From NCBI RefSeq assembly GCF_949628215.1, contig NC_134283.1:12709638-12773637 (forward strand): a DNA stretch of 64,000 bases. The letters run 5' to 3'. Below the pieces are notes generated by a model. That model made no database searches, was not told where the DNA came from, and was given only the letters and a program-made list of their open reading frames with translations. Source of the DNA: Phalacrocorax aristotelis. Its lineage: Eukaryota > Chordata > Aves > Suliformes > Phalacrocoracidae. Below, piece by piece: positions 49,601 to 58,320 of the stretch (the stretch's first letter is position 1; each line of letters opens with the position of its first letter). The translations under genes and the position numbers were made by a program.

Positions 49601-52600
49601 AGCTCCAATTACTTTTATTTTCTGACAAAGCTAAAAAACAATTTGTGTAATTGAAAATATATTTTAGTTGTTAAATTTAAGATCAGGAAGATCTGAAAAT
49701 CGTCTCAACCATACAAGTAGAAACTCAACACAGACAGCTGCTATCAATGTTCCCGGTTGAGAATCATGCCCTCAGCAAGCCTACTTAATCCTTGTACATA
49801 GTCCCCTCATGGTTAACCTCATGCCCATCTGCTAGAATGTCATGGTTCCTATCAGGCTTTTCATCCAGAGTAGAAGTACCCATAACAGCTCAACAGGTAC
49901 TTCTTTGGAAAACTACCACCAAAATCCTGGACTGCCCCCCTTCTCTTCATGGCTTATGCACTCACTTTGTAGAGTTCTAATTAGCTGGCATTTTCCCACT
50001 TTTTTTTTCATCTTTCTTTTATATTAAAAAAAGTAAAAAGGGAAAATATAAGCACTTCAGAACAGGAATGCCAGGATTCCTGACCTGCATGTCAGAACAA
50101 TTTAAAATTTTATATTTTTATTCCTGACTTCTTGCAAGCAGCAATTTTATTAAAGGAAAAATCAATAATAGTAGTCTAAATGCTTACTCAGAAGGGATGA
50201 AGAACAATGAAAGCTCTGAAGTTTACCTGTGCTACAGTACTAACTTGCTACATGGCCTTGGCTCATTCCTGTTCAGTTTCTTCAGACTGCATTTGAACAA
50301 GCAATACAACAGCTGACAGGAGAGGTGATGCAATTCTCCCCTATTTTGCTCTTTTCATAGTACATCCTGTTCCCAGAACATATTATACTTGAGAAGCAGT
50401 CACTAAACTGCTATTGAAAAATCACTGAAAATAGACTAGCCATTTTATATGTGTCATGCCATAAAGTTGTCAGAAAACTGAGAAAGGATTTTTGGATAAG
50501 AAATCTGCTTTGGCTTTCACCATCATAAAGAGAAATCTTTGTTGTTTTAAAGCATATGATTAGAGATTCAAACTTTTTTCTTCAAAATTGTTTGGTCAAG
50601 ATAAGTGACTACAGTCAAGATTATAGGTTATAGTCAAGGTAAGTGATTATAACCTTCTGCGATCCCTGCTGAAGTACTCAGCTTCTGACTATGTGACATG
50701 GTATTCTGCATTCTCTTTTTTTTTTTTTTTTCATAATTCTTTCAGGAAGTCTTGGAATAAAAAAGAATACCAATCATGTGCCTTTTTCACAGCATAAGCC
50801 ACTCTTCAAGATCTGGATTTTCAATTTTTCTGATAAAGAAGCAATTTTACATTCTTCTCCAATGACCATGGCAAATTTATAATAGCAGGCATATTTATTA
50901 GCAAAGAAGAACAAAATTCACACATACTGCAGTAGCTGAAATCAATGCACTGTTGAAAGCCACATTCAAAATAGAAAACAACAGTATAACCACCACAGGG
51001 AAGTTTTTCTAGCTGGGTGAACCATTGCTGGAAGACACCCAAACCTGAACTAGCTTTCTATGAATTGCAACTGAAATTACAGGAAGGCAATCACTGTAAG
51101 CATACTTGCAAGTTGTGACTTGAGTCATGACTTTGCATAATGAACTCATTTTAGTTTCAGTTTTTTGGGTTGAATATAACTGGTGAACTGCACTGTTTTG
51201 TAACCACACGATCATGATGTTCATACATCAACGAGGTGTCTTCAGAACAAGAATTCCACCTTTCGTACTTAATGGTAAACAGGTTTTTACCTATAATACA
51301 AAACTGTCAGATAAACACTGCGGACCTCCTTTTACTCATGTACAAAGAGAGTAGCACCTTCATGTAAAAGAAAAAATGACAAAACAAGTCTCCCATTATG
51401 TCTCACTATATTAATTTAGTAGCCATACATACGCTTTTGTGTATGAATTCTTACCATCTGACTAACTGTAGCTTATTGGAAGAAAGGAATAAAGTTCAGG
51501 GGGGATAATATGTTGTTACATAAATTTTATATCAGAGTTCAGTAACATAAATTCCCCAAATTTGCACAGGGTGACTGAAGTTACTAATTTAAAATGTACG
51601 GAACTATAACTGATTCAGAATTTATTTTCTTTTCCATGTTTTAGAGCAGTGCTGATGCACTACTATGTTTCGTGTACACAGAGGTTAATGAAACGCTGAA
51701 TGTGTATTAATATTGCATCCATTTATTCTATAGGTAATGTTTAATAAAAATAAAATAAAACAAAATAACCTCTGTGCTTCATTAAGCAAGGCATGCAATA
51801 ATTGTGTGCCAATGATTAGACTACAATCTTCCCTTCTGAGAATTAGGGCTGGGGTATACCTTAAAATAAAACTTACTTTTCCAAAATTTTTAGTTAATAT
51901 ACGTAAAAATATATGCTTGGGCCGAACTATAAAATGTCAGAGAAAAAAAAAAGCAGATTTTCCGTTTATTTTCAACATAATTTTTGAGATTCTCAGATTG
52001 TTCCATGTGTATTTTATTCTTGTCTTTTAGTAGTATATGATATATGCTGTAATTATAAGATTAGCCAATTCAGAAATGCTGGAAAACATGTACCTATATA
52101 TGGAGATACTACAACGTCCACTCATACATACAGGCACAGGGATGTCTATATACTGTTTATGGACATTAGGATGAGCCTTCCTGTCTCAACTTTCCAGGTA
52201 ATTTCACAGGCTCTTCTTACGTAGTCTTGTCTTCACATAGTACACATAACACAGTATTTTGTTTAATCTTTCTCTCATCCATGTATTCTTCCTCTGCTTA
52301 GTTAAAAGAAAGTGTATCAAAATAGACAGTTTGCATTTCTTATCTTGCTGTTCTTACTTATGGCTGTGAAATGCTCCGATATGGATACTGGCAAGTACAC
52401 AATTCTAGACTATATTTAATTTAACAGTAAAACTTTGGAAAGCTTTCTGTTAATCAAACTGAAAGCACAGTCACAGCCTGACTTGGCAGACAATTGCAGA
52501 AAATTTGATCTGACTTGACACACCCCCAACCTTCTTTGTATTTGCAAATAAACTGCAGGGGATGGGTCTCCTGTTTGGTCTCAAGCTGTAATAAATAATT

Positions 52601-55600
52601 TGAGACCAAATCTTTAAAAGTACCTTTGAATCTCATTTGGGACGCAAGTGTTTACAAAATAAATTGCATTTGCTGATCAATCAAGTTAGAGCTATAGCCT
52701 TCCATTTGGGAAGATATCCTTAGAAACAACGTAAGTTGAGAGTGCGTTCATGAAAAACAAACAGTATACTCTCGCTGAACACGTAGCTCCAAAAAGCAGA
52801 AGCATGTATGAAGCCTGATCACTTTTGGCTCTGTGTTACAACTGGTTATCTTATTGCTAGTAATACGTGAAATCTCATTCAAGTTTTTCCTGTTATCAGT
52901 TAAAAACCAGCACTGCAGTTGCATGCATTCTCTAGTGGAGTTCACATCTCACTGAAGAAGTTATAATGCGAGACCAGAGAATATCTGCATCTCTTTCTCC
53001 TTTAAACTGCTGGTAGATGAACTTAACGCTTTTTAGAATCTTTCTATCAGATTGGCTGAAACTGCCCATGTTCAAATGTTACTAATTATCATATCAACTG
53101 CATAGGACAAAATGAGAGCTAGAGACAACAGAATCCAGACTAAAAATATCTAGAGGGTTTTATTTCAGTTTTGATAGCTAATGGCATTCTAGTGTATTTA
53201 AAATGGAAACAATAATTATCAAATACAGCAAGTATTTCATCCATTGCAGGCAACTTAACTGCAACTACAGACTTGCTTCCCTCAGTGAACTTTGTGTCCC
53301 TTTGTATCAGAATAAAAATGCTGCATCCACTATGTTCATACATTGCCACAAGTCCGTGCCTGTTTGTACTTCAAAATACAAAATACCTGTGCAATTAATC
53401 AATACTTGCTTTTGGAAGGAAAAGGCAAACCTAAGGTGTACCTTCAATATATGTACAATCTATATATATTTTCAAAGAAAGATGAGAGTGGCTACAAGAC
53501 AGTATTATATGTATGATTCAAGGACAATAGTTTCATTAAGTGCCAGCTATTTTTATTGCAGGAATATAAATGTGCCTGGGACAGAAAAAGTGCATAGTAT
53601 AGGAAAGACATATTGCAGTGCAAGTATTCTAATTAAATATGCGTACTCTTTGAATAACATAATACATAGACCTAACAGAGTGAGTTTTAGGCATCAAAAA
53701 GGAAAATGACTTGCCTGTTTCTTTTCTCTGGTTAAATATACATATGTGTACAGCTGCATTATTTTCCCATGCAATGATTCTAGGAAAAAACTAGTCAGTC
53801 CTGTATCTTGGGAATGGATGGTTTTACATTGGTGAATGTCTAAAATATGTTTTGAGGTTTGCACATTTAGGATAACATTATATAAAATTAGTATTGAATA
53901 CTAGGAGACTGTATTACAGGATCATAGTATAAATACAATTAAAGAACTGTGTGCCAGGATTTTGCATATTGTTTAACAGGTTTTTTGTTTGGTTTTGGAT
54001 TGCTTTGGCTAAAAGAAAGATGCTTATAGAGCAACATATAGCAGGCTGCCGAAATTCTAGTCTAGATAATGATCAACAGTTGGAAGAACCATAGCTAGAA
54101 CTCAGGCAGGATCTGTGTAGCAACGTTTTTAGATGAAAATTGGAGAAAGGTATTTACAGAAATGATCAAGTATTTAAAAGGTGGTGAGAAGGGAAGCATA
54201 GCTTTTCCAAAATGCAATTTTAAAAAATGCAATATTCTATGTTTTTGAGCAAGTTACAAGACAAATACAGAAATAAACTAAATTTCAACTACCACTCATA
54301 TTAATGCTCTACGAAAGCACTGATGAAATTAAGAAAATTACTATTACCTTAATATTGGAAAACCACAGGTCATTTTCATGCAGTGTAGCAACATAAACAG
54401 AAGTAAGAAGTCCAAGAGAGATGGCAACAATTCCACCAACAGTTATTGAGAGTATGCTCCAGAGCTTTCCACCTGTATGACCTTGGAAGAAAAATATTTC
54501 ATTCTGTAATTGTGAAACACAACTCAAATGAAAAGAATTTTGGAAACTCATTTATACGCTGCCTAGGCTAGTACAGTTTACATTCTGTAGGAAACAGGAT
54601 TCTTGGTTTAAGAGGTCTTTATGGAGATGTGGCTTTTATTTTCTGATATAGCAAACTCAGTGTATTTCATCTACACGCAAAGTAAAATAAGGTGTGCCTT
54701 AATTGGTAAAGTGTAGTTACCGTTTAATAACACCATGGTCCTATACAAATCTAGATAAATACCATGCCTAATTTGTAAATCTAAATTGAAATATCCTCCA
54801 GAGCAACTTTTTAAATTAAGGCAATACAGGATGACTGTTAGTTTACAAAGTAAGAAATTAAAATCTTATTCATGTGTCTTAAAACAGCTGCCTGTTTTTT
54901 TTGGGTTTATTAGGATTTTGTAAAAAACAACACCGAAGGGTCAGAAGTCTCACTAAATACACACAAAGAGACTGAACAGCGGCCAAAGCAGCCTTTGATA
55001 ATGGTGTCATGCTTTGAATTGCAGATTGACACCAGAATAAGATTATTGCAGGTTGACACCGGAATAAGATTATAGATGGAATGATGGGAAAGAAAGGTTG
55101 CAGTTCTAGGTAGCTCAACCGACTTATTCTGCACTTATGTTCCTGTTTTTTTTTATGTTGTGGGGTTTTTTAATGTTGATCTTGATAATCTGGAATGATA
55201 TCTTTGACATGGCTATTTCATACTGCGTGTGACGTCTATGTAACGGGTACCAAATATGCAATTCAACAGAACTGAGGGCTGGGCTGGATGAGAACTATGA
55301 TCGCTTTCCCATTTTATATATAGCCTAAGTGTACTTGTGTAGAAACAACAATATAACTTTCCTTTCATCTGCTCAAGTTGCATATATAGAAAAATTTGGA
55401 GTTTAGATCAAAACACCTCTTAAAATAAGTTAATTAAAAAAAAAAACAAACAACAAAAACCCCACAAACTCTGCCAAGTCTAAAGTTATAATTCCAAACA
55501 AAAACATTTTCAGTATTTCATTAAACAGATTCTTGAATGAAGACACTTAATGGCTCTCTCTTAAATTTACCTAGCTAATCTGTCCTATAGTCAAAAAGCA

Positions 55601-56092
55601 GGGGTTTGCAGTTAAATTCAGATTTCATGTGTGATCTACTTATATTTGAGTACAAGTCATCAGAGGTATTCTAATCCTTTTATGTTACCAATGATTTGAA
55701 CTGGGATTCGTTTAAGAACCTATGACGGCTATATGAAATCTGACAGTGTGTCAGTGACACTAAATAGGAAAAAAATTGTTCTCACCAATTTAAAGTAGGA
55801 TTTTAAAATGGAAATGAGACTGACATGCAGTAATCTGCATGGCCTCTGTCTCATGCAATTAATTTTGATGATATTCAAGTATGTACAATGTATTTGGTAC
55901 CTATCTAGTTCTAACCTGTGCTTAGGACAGATACCAAAAGCTAAACACTACTAAAAAGCCAAAATATTACAGTTCTTTTCATTACCCACCAGGCAGAATT
56001 TTCCCATCAGGCTTCACATTCTTCTCCTCTGAAGACTGATCTTCAGCTGCTTCTGTGCCTTTTTCAACCCTTCTCTGTCTTATGGTTGTCAT
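22524..56092 (-). CDS. DPY19L3: Protein C-mannosyltransferase DPY19L3, complete 18-exon coding region
   Basis: Coding exons in transcript order: 56092-55990, 54481-54348, 47385-47295, 46446-46325, 46122-45977, 44291-44168, 43386-43252, 41924-41793, 40729-40628, 39804-39731, 39487-39329, 37836-37714, 37371-37260, 36693-36637, 30969-30887, 24352-24220, 23465-23307, 22685-22524. All phases close. The total is 2151 nt, or 716 residues, as in human DPY19L3. It starts MTTIRQRR and ends [10 protein letters not shown]. Recognisable blocks include [96 protein letters not shown] and [20 protein letters not shown]. The family comprises ER multi-pass enzymes that move mannose from dolichol-phosphate-mannose to tryptophan in thrombospondin repeats; human DPY19L3 acts on R-spondin 1 and UNC5A. 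DPY19L4 and DPY19L1 differ clearly at the N-terminus. No frameshift or stop was seen. Confidence 0.96.
23307..23465 (-). CDS. DPY19L3: DPY19L3 coding exon 17 (residues 611-663)
   Basis: Reads [20 protein letters not shown], then [12 protein letters not shown] and [15 protein letters not shown]. The [10 protein letters not shown](S/A)IC and RGCR..DLLD motifs are family-wide. Phase 0 at both ends. Confidence 0.96.
24220..24352 (-). CDS. DPY19L3: DPY19L3 coding exon 16 (residues 566-610)
   Basis: Reads [18 protein letters not shown], then [20 protein letters not shown]. Luminal C-terminal domain with the AVFAGS and KLCTGR family motifs. Acceptor tttgtttag, donor ACAG|gtaagg. Confidence 0.96.
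24353..30886 (-). other. DPY19L3: DPY19L3 intron 15
   Basis: 6.5 kb, AT-rich, with no recognised exon. Near 25870-25910 the text CTAGATTCACAAAGGGAC...AGACACCTAAATG resembles an old repeat common in turtles and crocodiles. This is a weak match from memory. Confidence 0.5.
30887..30969 (-). CDS. DPY19L3: DPY19L3 coding exon 15 (residues 539-565)
   Basis: Reads [20 protein letters not shown], then VELMNWI. It starts the soluble luminal C-terminal domain; [11 protein letters not shown] is shared with DPY19L4. It is flanked by the two introns of 5.7 and 6.5 kb. Donor TTAA|gtaaga. Confidence 0.95.
31860..32215 (+). mobile_element. Old CR1-type LINE fragment (5' side of reverse-transcriptase region)
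   Basis: The plus strand follows CR1 order: AAGCAATTAAGAAAGATAAT, TTTGCATCATTCTTTACTAG, AGAGGCTGTTG, ATTCATCCAAGAGTTCAGAA, TTGCTGAGCTACTTAGCAAA and TCACTAAAATTGTAATTATG. Frames are broken. It sits antisense inside DPY19L3. More CR1-like text (GACCAGTTACACTGATGTAAC near 32855) may continue it after an interruption. Match by memory of consensus, not by search. Confidence 0.68.
35218..35272. repeat. Alternating CA/CG microsatellite
   Basis: A (GC)n core at about 35228-35237 lies within (CA)n, followed by two CACAGAGACACACA units. Long alternating purine-pyrimidine sequence of this kind is prone to Z-DNA. It lies in DPY19L3 intron 14. Confidence 0.85.
36637..36693 (-). CDS. DPY19L3: DPY19L3 coding exon 14 (residues 520-538)
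   Basis: A 57-base micro-exon reading [19 protein letters not shown], one membrane helix. Found by homology and phase; far too short to appear as an open frame. Acceptor ttctcttag, donor TAAG|gtaaga. Confidence 0.9.
37260..37371 (-). CDS. DPY19L3: DPY19L3 coding exon 13 (residues 482-519)
   Basis: Reads [20 protein letters not shown], then [17 protein letters not shown]. The donor is AGG|gttagc, a weak match to consensus, but it is the only GT that joins exon 14 in frame at the homologous position. Confidence 0.9.
37714..37836 (-). CDS. DPY19L3: DPY19L3 coding exon 12 (residues 441-481)
   Basis: A variable cytosolic start ([13 protein letters not shown]) precedes the conserved [18 protein letters not shown]. 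The intron upstream is 1.5 kb and the one downstream 342 bases. Donor TGAG|gtatat. Confidence 0.93.
38722..38749. repeat. T-run followed by A-run
   Basis: About 20 T then 7 A in the intron between DPY19L3 exons 11 and 12. Simple repeat; no element is recognised around it. Confidence 0.8.
39329..39487 (-). CDS. DPY19L3: DPY19L3 coding exon 11 (residues 388-440)
   Basis: Reads [20 protein letters not shown], then [21 protein letters not shown] conserved luminal segment followed by a membrane helix. Donor TCAG|gtaaaa, phase 2. Confidence 0.95.
39731..39804 (-). CDS. DPY19L3: DPY19L3 coding exon 10 (residues 364-387)
   Basis: Reads [20 protein letters not shown], then FGAT. A short luminal linker exon, 74 bases, donor CGAG|gtatga, phase 2. 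Confidence 0.93.
40628..40729 (-). CDS. DPY19L3: DPY19L3 coding exon 9 (residues 330-363)
   Basis: Reads [20 protein letters not shown], then [15 protein letters not shown] basic cytosolic turn and one membrane helix. 34 codons, phase 0 at both ends. Confidence 0.92.
41793..41924 (-). CDS. DPY19L3: DPY19L3 coding exon 8 (residues 286-329)
   Basis: Reads [20 protein letters not shown], then [20 protein letters not shown]. Two membrane helices, 44 codons, phase 0 at both ends. Donor CCAG|gtaggt. Confidence 0.94.
42326..42370. repeat. Inverted repeat, 18-base arms, 9-base loop
   Basis: Left arm 42326-42343 and right arm 42353-42370. On the plus strand all 18 positions pair, two of them as G-T. 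On the DPY19L3 sense strand those two become mismatches. It lies in the intron between exons 7 and 8. Confidence 0.75.
42661..42681. repeat. Perfect palindrome
   Basis: TTTCAGTTAA and TTAACTGAAA separated by a single A. It lies about 290 bases from the hairpin at 42326 in the same intron. Confidence 0.85.
43252..43386 (-). CDS. DPY19L3: DPY19L3 coding exon 7 (residues 241-285)
   Basis: Reads [20 protein letters not shown], then [16 protein letters not shown]. Two hydrophobic segments around the conserved TWQF. Exactly 45 codons, phase 0 at both ends. Confidence 0.94.
44168..44291 (-). CDS. DPY19L3: DPY19L3 coding exon 6 (residues 199-240)
   Basis: Reads [20 protein letters not shown], then [13 protein letters not shown]. 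The R(V/I)(D/E)TTR..(F/Y)(T/S)IPLRE motif is shared by all DPY19 proteins. Donor AGAA|gtgagt, phase 0. Confidence 0.96.
45977..46122 (-). CDS. DPY19L3: DPY19L3 coding exon 5 (residues 151-198)
   Basis: Reads [17 protein letters not shown], then [20 protein letters not shown]. Two membrane helices. The intron before it is only 202 bases. Donor ACAG|gtaagt, phase 2. Confidence 0.95.
46325..46446 (-). CDS. DPY19L3: DPY19L3 coding exon 4 (residues 110-150)
   Basis: Reads [19 protein letters not shown], then [19 protein letters not shown]. It includes an N-glycosylation sequon (NKT). Acceptor tatcgttaag, donor TCAG|gtaggc. Confidence 0.94.
47295..47385 (-). CDS. DPY19L3: DPY19L3 coding exon 3 (residues 80-109)
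   Basis: Reads [20 protein letters not shown] then [10 protein letters not shown]. This is the first luminal loop, the most conserved part of the DPY19 family and the expected active-site side. Acceptor cacttgcag, donor CAAG|gtattg, phase 1. Confidence 0.95.
47386..54347 (-). other. DPY19L3: DPY19L3 intron 2
   Basis: 7 kb, AT-rich. It holds an A-run at about 48980-48995, a T-run at about 50717-50731, imperfect repeats of AGTCAAGATAAGTGA type at 50595-50650, and a plus-strand open frame of 168 codons at 53203-53709 with no recognised homology. No exon was recognised. Confidence 0.5.
54348..54481 (-). CDS. DPY19L3: DPY19L3 coding exon 2 (residues 35-79)
   Basis: Contains the first membrane helix, [20 protein letters not shown], and the start of the first luminal loop, [14 protein letters not shown]. 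Acceptor tcttccaag, donor AAG|gtaata, phase 0. Confidence 0.93.
55018..55071. repeat. 27-base tandem duplication
   Basis: Two head-to-tail copies, 55018-55044 and 55045-55071, differing at two positions (A/G). They lie in DPY19L3 intron 1. Confidence 0.9.
55990..56092 (-). CDS. DPY19L3: DPY19L3 coding exon 1 (residues 1-34)
   Basis: Cytosolic N-terminus [18 protein letters not shown], with a basic then an acidic stretch; human starts with a similar IRQRR. The ATG is the only one in the exon. An acceptor-like ccatttag|GAGTC about 40 bases upstream (near 56132) suggests that the 5' UTR begins in another exon. Donor CCTG|gtgggt is the choice that keeps the frame with exon 2; the alternative three bases later in the GTGGGTAAT string would shift it. 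Confidence 0.9.
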
Positions 56093-56140
56093 GATGTCAG
56101 TCACTTTAAATCATTATTCTTCAGTCTGACTCCTAAATGG
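56093..56140 (-). other. DPY19L3: DPY19L3 5' UTR part of the first coding exon
   Basis: Between an acceptor-like ccatttag (near 56133) and the ATG at 56092. This suggests a separate non-coding exon 1, expected in the CpG island. Confidence 0.5.
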
Positions 56141-57129
56141 AGACGTACAAGCAACGCATCTTCCTACCCAAACATTCGCTTAATACTGCATGAAATACCT
56201 GAAAACTGAACCATATTTTACTGCCATCAGAAACTTTGACTTAGAGAACTATACTGTAGTTGAATAATATTTTACAAAAATGAAAGATTTTTTAAGGTTT
56301 TAAAACTCAGAGTGCAAATTAAAGTATAGAAAACATTATCACAAATTTCTAAAGACTTAAGTTCACAATTTTACATACTCTTGACCAGGTTTTCAGAATG
56401 CCTCATTATTTTGACTGCCCTCCTCACCTTTGGTTGTTGACTCAAAATGCACGGCAGGCTCCACTTCAGAAAACTGTAAGCCCTTCAAAGAAAAATTAGT
56501 CTGTTTAGAGTATTTTAATTGGGCACCTAAAACAGAAAGCCATTTGCTTAAATCTTGGCTTTCAGGAACCCCCCAAAAAGGGGTCCATAAGATGCAAAAA
56601 TTATGCTGGAGGACATGTTCTATAAAAAACTAGAGAGACAGCATTAAACAAAAAAACTCTTGATGTTTTATGCTATTAAAGCACCATAAAATTTGAGAAC
56701 ATTATAAAAAAGAAGAGTAACTCATCCTTTCCCTGATAATTCCCAGGTGCTCCCTGCTCTGTGAGCATAGTCCATAGATAAAACTTCTTCATCCTGCCAT
56801 TCCACATTTGAAAATCAATCATGTCCCATCCTGAATGCAAAAATCTGCTACCAGTCCCTGAGCGCAGCCACAGGTATCTGTATTACCACTGGCGTAACTG
56901 ACTGGTAATGCTCTAAGAAATACACCTCAATCAAGCAACTTTGTTGTTTTAAAGCTTTTACGGTGGATTAGCTTCATCTCTTTCCCTCATGCCTGGGAAA
57001 ACACGTGGAGGGAGCTATGTGAGCAGACATCTAAATTGTTTTTAAATAGCTGGCTTATAGAAAACCTGATAATTAACAGAGGTAAGATGGTCATCATAAC
57101 CATGCTCTCTCGTTGCACCGCCAGTCTCA

Positions 57130-58320
57130 GCCAGCCTTCCTCAACGCCTTATGCTGAGGGGAAGGGGCTTGCCCGGCACAGGCGGGAATACCCCGGCAGG
57201 ATGCCGGGAACATCCCGCCTCCGTCCCCACAGCTGCCGGAGGCGAGGCCTGGAGCAGCGGGCCGGGCCCAAGGGCCAGGAAGGGAAGCCCGGGAAAGGCC
57301 GCCGGTAGCTGTGGGGCAGCGCGGCGGGCAGGCGGGACAGCGGCTGAGGAGGAGGGCACCGGAGCCGCCACGGGCCGACGGGGAATGGAAACCTGCGCCG
57401 GGTGGCGAGCAAGGGCGGGAAGGGGCGGCGGGAGGGCCGGGCCGGGCCTGGGGCCGCGGCTGCCCCGGCGGCCGGGGCGGGCCCCGCGGGGCACGGACAG
57501 CTCCACACAGCGCCGCCTTTCCGCCGCAGGTCGCTGCGGCCTGCACTGCCCGGCGCGGCCTGCGTGGCGGCGGCTCCACCGTCTGCGTATCTGTTCCCTT
57601 CCTTCCCCTCCGCATCCCCCTCGGCGGGGCCAATACCTGCCGGCGCTCCGAAGGCCGCAGGTCGCTGCGGCGGGGCGGCGGCTTCTCCTACCGGCGCTGC
57701 CTGTGCGGAACCGCCAAGGCCCCGCTGCGAGGAGGGGGACGGCGGGCGCGGCGGCCTTTGTTCGCCCCTGTCAAGCAGAGCGGAGGAGCTGCGGCAGCCA
57801 GGGCGTCGTGTCAGGCGGGCGGGGGGGCAGGCAGCAGCCGCCAGACGGGGGAGGAGCTGCGGGCGCTGGGGAGTGGGCGGGCTGAGGGCTGGAGCCGGGC
57901 TGTGGGGCGGGCGGCCCGTCGGCACCCCGCGGCGGGGCTCAGAGCGGCACGTTTCCTCGGCGGCCGCGTTCGGCTTCCTCTGTCGCTTTCGTGCTGCGGC
58001 AGAAAGAGCACGGCCGAGGACAGGGTTGTCCGTGAAGCGGAGGCGTGCAAAGTCGCCCCAAACTCGTCCGTCTCTACCCGGAATGCGTTTCAAGTAGTTT
58101 GAATTCCAAAAGGCGGTGAGGCTCCAGCCAGCGGGGCGCGGGGTGGCGGTGGGCGGATCAGACCCGCGGAGCGGGACCTGCTCCTCTGCGCTGCGTGGCC
58201 TGGGCCGCCGGCCTGCCTTCCCTCTCCGGGGCAGCCCACCCCTTCTTGCCCCGGGGGTGTTTCGGACCCTTCCCTCCCGCCGGACTTACAACAGGCGTGG
58301 AAGGTTCTTCTCTAAAACAG
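57130..58320 (-). promoter_or_regulatory. CpG island, probable DPY19L3 promoter and non-coding exon 1
   Basis: An abrupt 1.2 kb block of very high G+C with dense CG dinucleotides and GGGCGG-type boxes, the only one in the window. It lies about 1 kb upstream of the first DPY19L3 coding exon, on the correct side. Minus-strand donor candidates are GCAG|gtattg at 57637 and a GTAAGT at about 58285. No TATA box stands out. It might also start a divergent transcript on the plus strand. Confidence 0.8.

Noticed and set aside
57127-58102. Long overlapping open frames (up to 314 codons) on both strands
   Set aside because: They coincide with the CpG island. High G+C removes stop codons in every frame, and the translations are Pro/Ala/Gly/Arg-rich without domains.
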